Assembly (NCBI GenBank): GCA_963920705.1
Contig: OY987227.1
Location: 6,621,143-6,685,142 of the forward strand
DNA: 64,000 nucleotides
DNA from: Odiellus spinosus
Taxonomy: Eukaryota; Arthropoda; Arachnida; Opiliones; Phalangiidae
Reading direction: 5' to 3'
Of this stretch, positions 48,001 through 60,694 are shown one piece after another. The notes under the pieces were generated by a model. That model did no database searches. It saw only the letters and a program-made list of their open reading frames with translations, and was not told the origin of the DNA. The position numbers and the translations under genes are program-made. How positions within the stretch are numbered: the stretch's first letter is position 1; every line of letters begins with the position of its first letter.

Positions 48001-51000
48001 CGGGTAATGTGGCGGAAAACGTGATTTTGGAACGAGAAAGCGAATCCACGATAACGTTCGTTGACGGAGCCAAAGAAGCGTATTTAGGATATGTCACTTT
48101 AAAAGTAATTGTTATAGATTTGTTAAAGGTGGAGGAGACATTCTTATTCTTCTCTTTTTCTTGTTTTTGACAGTTCACTCCAGATATCACGTCATCAACG
48201 CCTCATCATAAACATTACTGTCTGGAAATAACAGAAAATTGTTCACCAACTATTTGTCATTGCATCTTAAGAAGTACTTCCGTTGGTAAGTACAAATCAT
48301 TCTACAATAAAAACACTCAAATAATTCTACAATAAAAACACTCAAATCATTCTACAATAAAAACACTCAAATCATTCTACAATAAAAACACTCAAATCAT
48401 TCTACAATAAAAACACTCAAATCATTCTACAATAAAAACACACAAATCATTCGACAATAAAAAGTCCACTCAAATTAGTTTACAATAAAATCGCTTAAAT
48501 CATTCTACAATAAAAAGTCCAGTCAAATTATTCGACAATAAAAACACAAAAATCGTTCTACAATAAAAACATTCAAATCATTCTACAATAAAAGCACTCA
48601 AATCATTCTACAATAAAAGCACTCAAATCATTCTACAATAAAAGCACTCAAATCATTCTACAATAAAAGCACTCAAATCATTCTACAATAAAAGCACTCA
48701 AATCATTCTACAATAAAAGCACTCAAATCATTCTACAATAAAAGCACTCAAATCATTCTACAATAAAAGCACTCAAATCATTCGACAATAGCACTCAAAT
48801 CATTCGACAATAAAAGCACTCAAATCATTCGACAATAAAAGCACTCAAATCATTCGACAATAAAAGCACTCAAATCATTCGACAATAAAAGCACTCGAAT
48901 CATTCGACAATAAAAGCACTCGAATCATTCGACAATAAAAGCACTCGAATCATTCTACAATAAAAGCACTCGAATCATTCTACAATAAAAGCACTCGAAT
49001 CATTCTACAATAAAAGCACTCAAATCATTCTACAATAAAAGCACTCAAATCATTCTACAATAAAAGCACTCAAATCATTCTACAATAAAAGCACTCAAAT
49101 CATTCTACAATAAAAGCACTCAAATCATTCGACAATAAAAGCACTCAAATCATTCGACAATAAAAGCACTCAAATCATTCGACAATAAAAGCACTCAAAT
49201 CATTCGACAATAAAAGCACTCGAATCATTCGACAATAAAAGCACTCGAATCATTCGACAATAAAAGCACTCGAATCATTCGACAATAAAAGCACTCGAAT
49301 CATTCGACAATAAAAGCACTCGAATCATTCGACAATAAAAGCACTCGAATCATTCGACAATAAAAGCACTCGAATCATTCTACAATAAAAACACTCGAAT
49401 CATTCTACAATAAAAACACTCAAATAATTTGGCAATAACACTCAAATCATTCTACAATAAAAACACTCAAATCATTCTACAATAAAAACACTCAAATCAT
49501 TCTACAATAAAAACACTCAAATCATTCTACAATAAAAACACTCAAATCATTCTACAATAAAAACACTCAAATCATTCTACAATAAAAACACTCAAATCAT
49601 TCTACAATAAAAACACTCAAATCATTCTACAATAAAAACACTCAAATCATTCTACAATAAAAACACTCAAATCATTCTACAATAAAAACACTCAAATCAT
49701 TCTGCAATAAAAACACTCAAATCATTCTGCAATAAAAACACAGAAATCATTCTATAATAAAAACACTCAAATCATTCTACAAATTCAGTGGCGCCGCCAG
49801 TAATAGGCACAGGTCGGCACGTGCCTACTTGAGAATTTATAGGGGGCCTCACATTTCATTTTTTCTTCATATAGAAACATGGTGCCTTTAGCATTTATAT
49901 TTTTGAACAATCCAATTTTGGGCAAAATCCAACTTTTGCTTTTGTAAAGAATGGAATAAGGAATCAATTAAAACTTGAATGGGTTATTGAGATTCTTTGT
50001 ACAGGGAAAGATTTCTGCCTTTCAGCAGGAGGGTATGGGTAAAAGCCCCCACCTGTGTATACTTTAAAAAATATATACATACTCTCCAAAGTAAGGAATG
50101 CTTGAAACTTTAGCTTTGGTCAGTGCATAAGTGTTAAAAACAGTTTAGCACAACGGAAGGGGGGGGGGGGCTATTGAGGGTATGCTTCTGTTTAAACATT
50201 TTTGTCAACATGCGCATAGTTTATCCGCTATCTGAAAAACCTTATATTTTTAATTGCATTTTATGCAAAACTACAAGATAAGGCTAGAGCTAGTACTCCC
50301 TATAGGCTACAGGATTAAAGTTTACAGTGGGGGAAAAAACATTCAGGATGAAAAAAGAAAATTTGCCTAAAATTCAGGGGGGGCCTCCTCGAATATATGT
50401 GCTTACGTGGGGAAAAACATTCAGAATGAGATTAGAAAATTAGCCTAAAATTCTGGGGGGGCCTTCTTGAATACCTGTGCCTATGTGGGGAAAAAACATT
50501 CAGAATCAGAATACAAAATTAACCTAAAATTCAGGGGGGCCTCCTCGAATACCTGTGCCTACGTGGGGAAAAACATTCAGAATGAGAATAGAAAATTTGC
50601 CTAAAATTCAGGGGGGGGGGGCTCCTCGAATACCTGTGCCTACGTGGGGAAAAAACATTCAGAGTGAGAATAGAAAATAGCCTAAAATTCAGGGGGCCTC
50701 CTCGAATACCTGTGCCTACGTGGGGAAAAACATTCAGAATGAGAATAGAAAATTTGCCTAAAATTCAGGGGGGGGGGGGGGCTCCTCGAATACCTGTGCC
50801 TACGTGGGGAAAAAACATTCAGAGTGAGAATAGAAAATAGCCTAAAATTCAGGGGGGCCTCCTCGAATACCTGTGCCGAGGGTTGGTGATTTAAATCAGT
50901 TTGATTTAAATCATGATTTAAATCACTTGATTTTTTTTAAAAAACCATTTGATTTAAATTAAAGATATTTGGAGTATTAAAAAAAAAAGACTATCAGGAG

Positions 51001-54000
51001 CAGATCACAGGAGTAAACTAAGACTTTATCAAGCCTTCAAAACAGACTTTAGCTCTTTAATCTTCTGACAAACAATGAAACAATAATATTGCTTATATTT
51101 CTTAAAAAGTTTAAAAAAAAAAAAAACTTTCGTAAGTTATTAGTAAAGTTAGTAGGTACTACGGACCGGTGATTCAAAATTTGAATAGGGCAATTGTTGA
51201 AAGTCATTGAAATTATCTTATATATTTTTTTGACTTGTTGAAAATCAATAAAAATAAAGAAAATCAATAAAATCAAAAATTTTATCAAAATCAAATTTTT
51301 AAATCAAAAAAATTGAAACCCTGCCTGTGCCTACGTGGGGAAAAATCCTGGCGGCGCCACTCTCAATTCATTCTTCAATAAAAACACTCGTCAGTCTACA
51401 ATTAGGACACTCAAATCTTTCTACAATAAAAACACTCAAATCATTCTACAATAAAAAGTCCACTCAAATCATTCTACAATAAAAAGTCCACTCAAATCAT
51501 TCTACAATAAAAAGTCCACTCAAATCATTCTACAATAAAAAGTCCACTCAAATTATTCTACAATAAAAACACTAAAATCATTCTACAATGAAAATACTCA
51601 AATCATTCTACAATAAAAACACGAAAAAATCACAAATAAACCCTTAAATTAAAATCATAACAAACGCCTTAAAATCATGAATCAGAGAAATTACTAGGAA
51701 TTCCTTTACAAATAATTTGCAAATCATTTAAATTAAATGGTTGTTATGGTTGATGAATTGAAATGGGATTAGCTCTTAGAAATGCTTTTGTTTTCTGTGG
51801 TTTAGTGGGAGCGGCTGTTTGCGTGACGGGTGTGGGAGCGGAACCCGTCATTCGTCATTGCGATGTCAGCGATTGCGAAAACGTGGGAGTTTACATCACG
51901 GATTACGCTCAAGGCATTTATGAAGAGAACGAAATCAGTCGCAACGCTTTGGCGGGCGTCTGGGTAAAGAATCACGCCAATCCTATTATGAGACGCAATC
52001 ACATACACCACGGCCGAGACGTTGGTGTTTTCACCTTCGATAATGGTCTCGGATATTTCGAAGCCAATGACATTCATAACAATCGCATCGCCGGCTTCGA
52101 AGTTAAAGCCGGCGCCAATCCTACCGTCGTGCACTGCGAAATTCATCACGGGCAAACGGGTGGCATTTATGTCCATGAAAACGGACGAGGACAGTTCATC
52201 GAGAACAAAATTCATTCAAATAATTTCGCCGGCGTCTGGATCACCTCGCACAGTAATCCCACCATCAGGTAAATTCATAATAAATTTAAAAGTGTAAAGA
52301 CATTGGTGACGAATTTTTTTGCGTAGACGAAATGAAATCTATAACGGTCACCAAGGAGGCGTCTATATATTCGGAGATGGAAGGGGACTCATCGAGCACA
52401 ATAATATTTACGGTAAGATTATTTTCCAATTTAAGCTAACCAATCCAATTAAATGTAAGGACTAAGGAAATCAAATATGGCTTAATATCTTAGAAATAAT
52501 CTTTCTAGATGATCGTATAATATTATATGTTTTCCCAATTGATTCTATTATAGCTAACGAAATGTAGGTAGTTATAGTATTCTAAAACCGTTCAATTTGG
52601 GGTTGTTTTTAGGTAACGCATTAGCGGGTATTCAGATCCGAACGAACAGCGATCCAATCGTTCGTTACAACAAAATCCATCACGGTCAGCACGGAGGCAT
52701 TTACGTTCACGAGAAGGGTCAAGGTTTGATCGAAGAGAACGAGGTCTACGCCAACACTTTGGCCGGCGTCTGGATCACCACAGGCTCGATGCCTGTGTTA
52801 AGGCGTAACAGAATTCACAGTGGCAAACAAGTAGGCGTCTACTTCTATGATAACGGACACGGCCGACTCGAGGAGAACGATATCTTCAATCATCTTTATT
52901 CTGGAGTTCAAATCAGGTAATGGATGGGAAATGATGGGATAATAGTTCAAATTATAAGGAAAAGTAGTAAGTGGAGGGAATAAAAACTATCTCCCGTCTA
53001 CTGTCCAATTCTATCTTTCCCGAATAAGTTCTTGGCAATTGGAAATAAGAGGTTAAATTTGATGAACACTATTGATTTCATTTTGTTTTTCTCTTACTCT
53101 CTTAACCCTTGGCTAGAACGGGAAGCAATCCTGTAATTCGAAAGAACAAGATTTGGGGAGGTCAGAATGGTGGCGTTTTGGTGTACAATGGCGGGTTGGG
53201 AGTACTGGAACACAACGAGATCTTTGATAACGCGATGGCTGGTGTCTGGATCAAAACTGACAGCAATCCAACGCTCAGACAGAACAAAATCTACGACGGC
53301 CGCGATGGGGGGGTTTGTATTTTCAACGGGGGGAAAGGGGTTTTGGAGGAGAACGATATTTTTCGTAACGCGCAAGCAGGCGTCCTTATTAGTACCCAAA
53401 GTCATCCCGTCTTGAGACGCAATCGTATCTTCGACGGCTTAGCGGCTGGTGTTGAAATCACCAATAACGCGACGGCCACCTTAGAATTCAACCAAATCTT
53501 CAATAATCGTTTTGGAGGATTGTGTCTAGCTAGTGGAGTTCAACCCATTCTGAAAGGTATTGTCAATTTAACGAAATACTTCCGAGGGTGTAACGCTCTC
53601 CCTCAAATCTAGCTCCAAGATCCTAAATCTTTTGAATCCCTCGCGAATCTTAAATCCCTTACGAATTGTCTTCAAATCTCGTATGTTTAGTCAAGATTTC
53701 AAATTTGGTGCCCATTTTTGGGTGCGCGTTACCCCTCTCCCTACTTTCATTTTGACTCCGCGACTGCGTCCGTCACGTTTTAATCTTGGTCGATTATTGG
53801 CGTTCGTCCCGCGACTGTAGGTAATAAGATCTTTGACAATCACAACGCGGTGGAGAAGGCCGTCACCAGCGGTCAATGTTTATACAAGATTTCTAGTTAT
53901 ACGAGTTTTCCCATGCACGATTTCTACAGGTAACTTTCAACCTCGTTACTGTTTCATGGACATTTTAAGAACAATTATTTTGTTTTTTACTTTAACAGAT

Positions 54001-54724
54001 GTCGGACGTGTAACACGACGGATCGTAATGCTATTTGCGTTAATTGCATTAAGACTTGTCATTCTGGACACGAAGTTGAATTTATTCGTCATGATAGGTA
54101 ACACTTTTGCAGTTTTTTTCAGCTCTTATTTTTAATTTTAAGCCTAAAACTCACTATTTTGAGAGAAGCGGTGGGAAGAGCTGCCTAAAGAGGGAGGTGC
54201 TTGTTTTTAATTATTTGGTCAGGCTGCGTACCTTTGTTTTTGCTAATTTACGTTTTTTCGTTTACTTAAACACTTTGCATAGTAAAAGAAAGTCCTAGTG
54301 TGGATTTCTATTTTCAAATGTAAAACTCACTGAAAAAAGAAACCTGTAAACAAGGGCTTATGCCTAATTGTGAAGAAACTCTTGAAAACTTGGTAGGGGA
54401 AACAAAAATTAAAATACAGTTTGGGGCTGTTCAAATTGATAGAAAAATATTCGTAACCCCTGAATTTATAAACTTTTTAGAAGACGATCCTTAACAGAGT
54501 TTCCCAACTTTTCAGTATAATATTGCATCAACTCAATGTTTTTATTGAGACTTGATAGCTGGTTTGCGTTTTTCTTTCGCATATGTTCGTTCAGGTTCTT
54601 TTGTGATTGCGGGGCGGGAACGTTAAGTAATCAATGTCAACTCCAAGGCGAGCCCACTCAAGATACGGATACTCTCTATGATTCGGCCGCGCCAATCGAA
54701 TCTCACACACTCATGGTCAATTGA
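43628..54724 (+). CDS. FBXO11: FBXO11: F-box protein with parallel beta-helix repeats and UBR zinc finger
   Basis: Substrate receptor of an SCF (SKP1-CUL1-F-box) ubiquitin ligase. Exons: 43628-43727, 44284-44676, 46393-46676, 47290-47370, 47429-47558, 47998-48104, 48174-48285, 51806-52268, 52327-52412, 52613-52916, 53117-53556, 53821-53929, 53999-54097 and 54595-54724. They join in frame to 945 residues (927 in human). The N-terminus is basic, then Ser/Asn/Gly-rich with DLRRKLSM and PRKRQKR, a likely nuclear signal. The F-box is at about 175-220 ([19 protein letters not shown]). A long run of PbH1/CASH repeats follows ([31 protein letters not shown]). The C-terminus has a UBR-type zinc finger ([36 protein letters not shown]) and ends [17 protein letters not shown]. 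Intron 7 (48286-51805) is swollen by a minisatellite and two transposons; the other introns are mostly short. The ATG at 43628 is chosen because its frame joins exon 2. Confidence 0.97.
44788..45549. mobile_element. Long fold-back element in FBXO11 intron 2
   Basis: About 760 bp with long imperfect inverted arms. The left begins AAAGGGCCCAGCCGGATAAG and the right ends CTTATCCGGCTAGGCCCTTT. Pairing continues inward for roughly 180 bp (TTTGAACGAATCGAAACG with CGTTTCGATTCGTTCAAA, then the TGTGTAAATTTTCAGCTCAA region). The centre is poly-A. No coding frame and no clear target duplication. Confidence 0.85.
45550..45903. mobile_element. Second inverted-repeat element in FBXO11 intron 2
   Basis: The left arm (TATTATCAGAAGTAGATGAA, then CCTTTGAAGTCTACTACT) pairs with the right arm (AGTAATAGACTTCAAAGG, then TTTCATCGGCTTCTGGTATT). 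The interior is GC-richer with no gene. It abuts the previous fold-back almost exactly, so the two may be one nested structure. Confidence 0.75.
46901..47135. mobile_element. 235-bp fold-back MITE in FBXO11 intron 3
   Basis: Begins TAACAATAATTTTCACAAGG and ends with its near inverse CCTTGTGAAAATTAATTGTTA. The arms continue as GATTCACTGCGTCAATTTTTC with GAAAAATTTACGTAGTGAATC and meet around AACGTTTCAG/CTGTGAAACGTT. No coding capacity. Confidence 0.88.
48292..49780. repeat. 24-bp minisatellite in FBXO11 intron 7
   Basis: About 60 tandem units of 24 bp containing ATTCTACAATAAAA followed by ACACTCAA or a variant. Variation is confined to a few positions (TAC/GAC, AACACTC/AGCACTC, CAAAT/CGAAT) and occurs in blocks. 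The array resumes at 51364 after a transposon. It is intronic and shows no open frame. Confidence 0.98.
49786..51361. mobile_element. Terminal-inverted-repeat element inserted in the minisatellite
   Basis: Starts CAGTGGCGCCGCCAG and ends CTGGCGGCGCCACT, inverted copies. The interior holds about six tandem units of roughly 79 bp with TGCCTACGTGGGGAAAAA, CATTCAGAATGAGAATAG and CCTAAAATTCAGGGGG. It splits the 24-bp array in two, so it inserted after the array formed. It is itself interrupted by the element at 50878. Target duplication is unclear. No transposase frame. Confidence 0.88.
50870..51331. mobile_element. Nested hAT-type MITE (GATTTAAATCA family)
   Basis: The element 50878-51323 (446 bp) starts GAGGGTTGGTGATTTAAATC and ends GATTTAAAAATTTG-like inverse sequence closing with GAAACCCTG. 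It is flanked by an exact 8-bp duplication CCTGTGCC (50870-50877 and 51324-51331), which restores the host unit's CCTGTGCCTACGTGGGG. This gives the order of events: array, outer element, inner element. Confidence 0.92.
51364..51632. repeat. 24-bp minisatellite, distal part
   Basis: Continuation of the array at 48292-49780, about ten units. It includes a longer variant with AAAAAGTCCACTCAAAT in place of AAAACACTCAAAT, repeated four times in a row; the same variant occurs near 48463 and 48515. Confidence 0.93.
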
Positions 54725-57700
54725 CCGCATCACCCTCCAGTACCCCTTCAATATCCCAAAAAAATTCACCTCCCTACACCCAAAACTCGCCTCCCCCCCT
54801 TATCTACCGAATCAGCCCACAGACACGGGGCGACCGCTTCTTATTCACCCTCGATATCCTAATCACTCGTAAAAACAAACCTTAATCGTTGATAAACTCA
54901 AAAACTGTGCAGAAACTCCGAAAAACAATAACCGTGTCATCTGGCTGATAGTTTCCCCAAATGACTTAAACCTAATGGAATGGGTTAAATTATGAAAAAG
55001 TTGCGAGTGAACTAAGCCTTTGCTGTACCTCGTATGTACAATCGTTAGCAGAAAATGTTAGATTATCACTTGAACCTAAAAAATGATGAAAGTAGTGAAG
55101 TTCGCGAACTAAATGTTCACGATCTGTCTCTTAGAGGACCCTACAGTTGGAAAGAGAAAAAACTTCAACCTTAAAATAGGTTAAAACGGTGAAACTTAAG
55201 TCTTATTGTGTGCGGGACAGAACTAAGCGGTCTTCTACATTAGGAAAGACGTTAAACATAAAGCACTTTCTGTCGTGGCTTCGGAAAGACTGAAAATGTG
55301 CACGTTTGACCAAAAGTCTTATTTTTTTTAAGTTTGATTTTTGAAACGAATTGACGTTTAATATTTCAACAAAAACTATTTTTCGCGCGTTCAAAGTGCG
55401 AACTAAAACTCAATCGCGTAATAATCGTATATAATTTAAAACTACAATGAAACGAAAGTAAATTTCCTCTCGCTGATCACACAAAAAAAAAAAAAAAAAA
55501 ATTACCACGAAAATGATTTTGATAGGCCTTATCTTACTTTCTTCACTCGTCAATGGTAAAAAACATACCGGTAATATTCGAGCATCGCTCTACCTCTCTC
55601 TTTTATCATCTTTTCCAGATACGTAAAAAAAATAATTGTAAACTATGTAGCGGAATTTACGCCGCTCCTCCAACCAAAATCCTAAGAAAAATTTGATTTG
55701 GGTAGAGCTTTTATTTTGTTGCATCGACGATAGGACCTTTTTCTTAAAACTTTATCGAGATTATTTCTACCTTATGTAACGACCTCGCGAAGTATAAAAT
55801 TGAACCCAATATATTCAGACAGTGTCTCTCTGTCGCCATCTGGTGACTTTTTAAGAAACTCAATAATACGACCCAAATTTGCCATATGGAGTTTATTTTT
55901 AGAACTTAAATGTTGCAAAAAATTATGAAAATGATATCCTGTCTGTTCATAATTTTGCGCATGCAGATTCTGAAACTAAATTTAAAAGCTGAATTTCATT
56001 TTTAACTTGTAGTTTCCCTTTCATATTTTAATATTAGTTGAATTCAAAATATTTTTAAATTTTCCAAGTTTTGCAAATGGCCCTGATTTAACTTTCTCTT
56101 CTGTCAGAAAAAATTGCGTATTGATTTATAAATTAGCGATCATTCTTAACTTTTAAAGAGTTTGAACCTTTTTTGTTTTTCGACTCGATATTAATTAGTT
56201 AATGTATCCAATTTTGTTCGAACTCTAATTAAAAAAAGCTCTATCCCAATCTACTTCTAGGCCAAAATATCATCGTGAAAATCTGACTTTTAACCCATAT
56301 ACCGTTTCTAGTCAAATCAAAATTTTCGTATCTATCGTTAATTTAGAATGGCAAAATTGGTTAACCAATAAGCTCTAGTTTTCAATTGGTTAAAGGGAGA
56401 ATGCAGCTGGACAACTGATTATTTTCTATCATTTAAATAGGCGTAATCTTATAATACAAAGTGAACCTGAATGGTAGAAAATAGCTTGAAGGGAGACTGA
56501 AGGAAATCGTGTATAATATGAGATAATTTTTTGGATTTCTAAGCTTAGACATAAAAAAATATGTTTAATACAAAAGAAAACTTAAAAGTAGCTTAAATTT
56601 GCGAAAAACAGTAGTGAAATAAGTACTTACTAGCGGGATGGCACATTTACACGGAAACCCGTTGGAAACTGTGGTGCCATCTAGCAAGTCAAAGTAAAAT
56701 TCTGATTAGCTGGTATCCCCTTTTCTACATGGAACAAGATGGTGGCCGATTTATAAAAGTGGGGGATGCTGATTTTAAACCTTAAATTTAGAGTAAAAAA
56801 TATTTGACTAGAGGAAGGGACTTTTTTTTATTACTGCATTACTATTTTATCAACAAAATCGGTCTTTGATTTTTCCTTCAGGCTCCCTTTAGTTATGAAT
56901 AAACCATAACTATTATAAAATGACTTACCGAAGTGAAACAGATCAATTATTGTAGCTATTACTGAGAAGATGCTGGGCATGAAATGTTCCCCAATCCTAA
57001 GCTCTCAATCCCTTATATGGGTGCTAATTTCCGAGGGACAATTTTCTAAGTTAGATTATTTCCAATTTTGATCGAGTAATCCTTTTGAGCTTCTATTTAA
57101 GACCCATTATGGGGTAATGGATAGAAGATATCTTCTTGTTGGACCAGCGCGCTCCTTTTAACAATCCGCTTCATTGTCCCTTGTGGCTTAAAATTCAGAT
57201 ATAGTTGTTTGAAAATTCAAACCAAATCAATTTTTAAATTGTTAGATTCGAATCCCGCAATAATTTACCCTCATTTCGTTTTACTTTCGTTATAATTCAT
57301 CAATTGTAATTTCTCACGTGCCAGAAACGATTCGGAGCGATAATAAATAGTTCCCATTACAAAAAAAAAAAGATTATTAATAACAATTCTACATAATTTT
57401 TATGTATTTTATTTTATGGTTTTTAATTCTCCGGTTGAGGTGCGTCGTTAAAACAATCCCAACCAGTTTTGTAAATATTTTTTTCAATGATAATCTGTCC
57501 AATCGTCAATATTGGATGTACTAGAAGAGGAAAAATTTTAAACTCGTTAAATATTAACCAAAAATTAAAGCTATCTGATTTAAATTAACATAACTGATTT
57601 AGCCCCCCTCCCCCTCATTTTTTTTTTTTTTATAGTGGAAATCCAATCTTTGACAAGCTCTCTTCTTGGCAGCCTGATTTTGAGAATTAAATATAGTTCT

Positions 57701-60317
57701 GCTTAAATTTGCGTTAATACTGCGCTATTATTATTGGGATTTAGACTATTTTAAAATATACATTTAAGCTTTTCGGAGATGGCGTCAAATGGTTTTCTTC
57801 ACTTTGACAAGGTAGCCTTTTTTTTTAGAATGATATATTTGTTTCCCTCGTGGCAATTCTTAAAATTAGCCCCTTAGTTGTAGTTTAAACGTAAATATTT
57901 CTATTTATTTATAAAATTTTACAATTAACTGAGATTTTGAGCCTAATGCTTCGCAAACAATTCTAATTTTTATACATTAACTGACCATGTTCTTCAAAAT
58001 GCCCTGTGAAAGTGAAGAAATTAATTTGGCTTGACCAATACCATTCTAATTCCCTCCTCAAATAGCTATCCCAGGGTATTTATCCAACTCCCGTTCTATC
58101 TTAATATATTTATGAGGTATAGTAGTCGAAAAACTCTGACTTTAAGGTTAGGTCCTACGCGTCCCCTCAACAACAACAACAAAAAAAACCGACTCATAAA
58201 AGTGACCTTAAAAATTTTTCACTTTCCCAAATTATATTAAATAACATTTTGCGCTAATTGCGATTGATTTAATCTCCCCATTCTCTAATATTACGGCGAT
58301 AATTAAATAGAAATTACTAATACAAAGACGATAAAAGCAAAAATAAATTAAAGCCATCTTAACGGGGGAAAAAAAAAAAAAATAAAAATAACCAAACCAA
58401 AAAATGATTTCAAATTATGAACCAATGATGCATTTTTAGTAATTTCTGCTAAGCCTCATACCCTAAACTAAATTGGTTTCTTTGGGGGAAATTGCGGGAG
58501 CTTTTCGTATAAAAAAAATTAAAAAATGATCCGTTAGTGTAAAAAAAAAAATATTCCGCCAAAATCTTATTAATATTTGTCAATTTTCACGCGCTTAAAT
58601 GTTACATTTATCAATTTTTGGAAAGAATGGTGAAACGAGCTATTTGCTGAATTTCGCCCGTACTTTTACCATAAATTATAAATAGAAAACTAAAAATTAT
58701 CGCAAGAAGACGTTAGGTTATTACTAAATTCCTTTATATAGAATATTGGAACTGCAAAATTGGACCAATTAGGTCCAATTCGGATCGAACATACTCCATT
58801 TGAAACTCCCCAATGTTCTATATAAATCTACAGTTATTTTCAAAAATGTTTTTCGCTACGCTTTCCCTTTGAAATCGTACAAATTTTTTTATCAAATTTA
58901 TTTTTATTTTTAAGCAACTCTTTATAATGTTTTTTTTTTTTATTAACAAATTCTAAATTTAATCTTTTTAAATATGAGCAGACATTTGTTTCCAAATTTT
59001 TCAATCATGTTTTTAAATTGGTATTAACATAATTATAATTAGTCTTCCTAAAAAATAATCGGGGTAAGATTAACGTTAAGGTTTTTATTAACGTAACTAG
59101 TGTATTACGAATATATTTGAGCTTCCTGTAATGAAAAATTAATGGAAAACCGTCACGATAAGAGCTCTGAAACTAGACAAATTTGGTAAAAATTTGCTCT
59201 CTTTTGAGTGGTTTTAAACAAATTTTTACCAAATGGTTTAAAGTATCATTTATTTCCACTTTCTTTCCTATGCCGTTTTTGGCAAGGCTTTAAAATTAAA
59301 CTGAAAAAAATCTAGGATGATAAATGCGCGTGGAAACTAATCTCCATTTATGAGATTAGTGTCTTCGCGTTAATCCTCCTATTTTTAATTTAAAAATTTT
59401 TTGATCTCCATTGGGGGATGACGCGAAGGTATACCTCAATTTAGCTAATCCTTGCCTAAAACGCTATGGGGAATGAGGTATATTTTAGTCACTTTTTTTC
59501 TTAACCTTGATTGGCCCGTTTTTTGGATCTCGATTTCGATAGGGGGAGTAATAAGCGAAAATAGAATTTAATTAAATTTGTTATACAATTTTTGAAAGTA
59601 TACAGTTTTTTTTGGCCGTGATTTATAAATTGTTGGGCAAAATGTGGTTTTGAATTGAAACCCGCGTGTACATTTGTCTGTAAACTATAAATAATAATTA
59701 AGAGAAATACGAGAGAAACTTGAAAAAAATCCTATGCCAACGTATTTTTTTTTTTTTTAATATTACGAAAAAACTTGTCGAAAGAAAATAAAACTCTCTC
59801 GCGCGTGCGAAAACGTGTAGCGACTATTTCAGTTTTTTTACTAGTAAATTGGTTTTTACGTAAAAATATTTTGATTTTTTTTTTTTTGTGGGGGGGGGGG
59901 GGGGGTTTCCTCTAAAGTGTTAGTGTAATGTATTTTTATTGTACGGATGACTCCTTAGCGGACAATATCTGGGTCGTAATTAGACATGGTGTTCGTGAGA
60001 TGAGGGAAGATCTGTGTCAGGGTGAACACCTTTGAGTAATTGAATGTCGAGTACTTGCAATTCTTCGACGAAGATGAACATTTTCCCTGAGTATTAAGAT
60101 GGTCTGTAAAATTTCATAGTATTTAAGGGATAAACAGGGTCCATTTACTCTGGTTTGGACAAGAGAAGATTAAAAAATATCCCCGCTACTATTCACATAG
60201 CTCACCATTTTGGCCTAGCTGAAGAAGCTGGGATATTTTAGCTCCTCTCATCTCAACCCGAATAAACGGATTGTGCTAGTTTTATATATTTTTGTCATTT
60301 TCTGAAATCATTCAAAA
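54725..60317. other. Long AT-rich gene-free stretch
   Basis: After the FBXO11 stop there is no recognisable coding sequence for about 5.6 kb. It has poly-A runs (about 55483-55500), a poly-G run (about 59889-59905) and scattered decayed repeats. GCCATCT-type motifs occur near 55833 and 56671. It may contain the FBXO11 3' UTR, but no AATAAA close to the stop is clear. Confidence 0.55.
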
Positions 60318-60373
60318 TCCAGTTGTCAATCGAAAACTATAAATTTGATATACTACTACAGTTTTCGATCGAT
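60318..60373. repeat. Short fold-back with CAATCGAAAAC core, copy 3
   Basis: AAAATCCAGTTGTCAATCGA followed by AAACTATAAATTT and later CAGTTTTCGATCG. The ends pair. The same ATCCAGTTGTCRATCGAAAA start is shared with 42585, including the upstream CAAAATCCAG/TAAAATCCAG bases. Confidence 0.55.
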
Positions 60374-60600
60374 AAATATGTACTGAAACCTGCTCGTTAC
60401 TACCCCCGTATGAACTGATGATGAGACTATTTCTATGACAGTTAAAAGGCGTTACTAAATCTAAAAATTGGCCTTACTCAAGTTAAATTCCTTGACTTAT
60501 TTTGGGCAAGGTTGTTGGGGGCTTTTGTTTGTCCCCTACCCTCTAACTCGGTTAATAAGGCTGGAAATGCAATGAAATTATATTAAAACGGAAAAGATAA

Positions 60601-60606
60601 TTTATT
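60601..60606 (-). promoter_or_regulatory. Polyadenylation signal of OPA3
   Basis: AATAAA on the minus strand, about 90 bp beyond the OPA3 stop. Confidence 0.6.
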
Positions 60607-60694
60607 TTAACAATCCTATTGAGAACATACATTCTCTTAATAATATATTTATACATTTTTTTACAATCTAAATATTAAATTCAAAAAACTAGCT

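Noticed and set aside
48292-49780. Regular short repeats resembling a CRISPR array
   Set aside because: Units are head to tail with no unique spacers and lie in an intron of an animal gene; it is a minisatellite.
51802-52215. 137-codon minus-strand open frame
   Set aside because: Antisense shadow of the long FBXO11 beta-helix exon 51806-52268.
57235-57260. TTCGAATCC resembling a tRNA T-loop
   Set aside because: No flanking T-stem, D-arm or acceptor stem could be paired.
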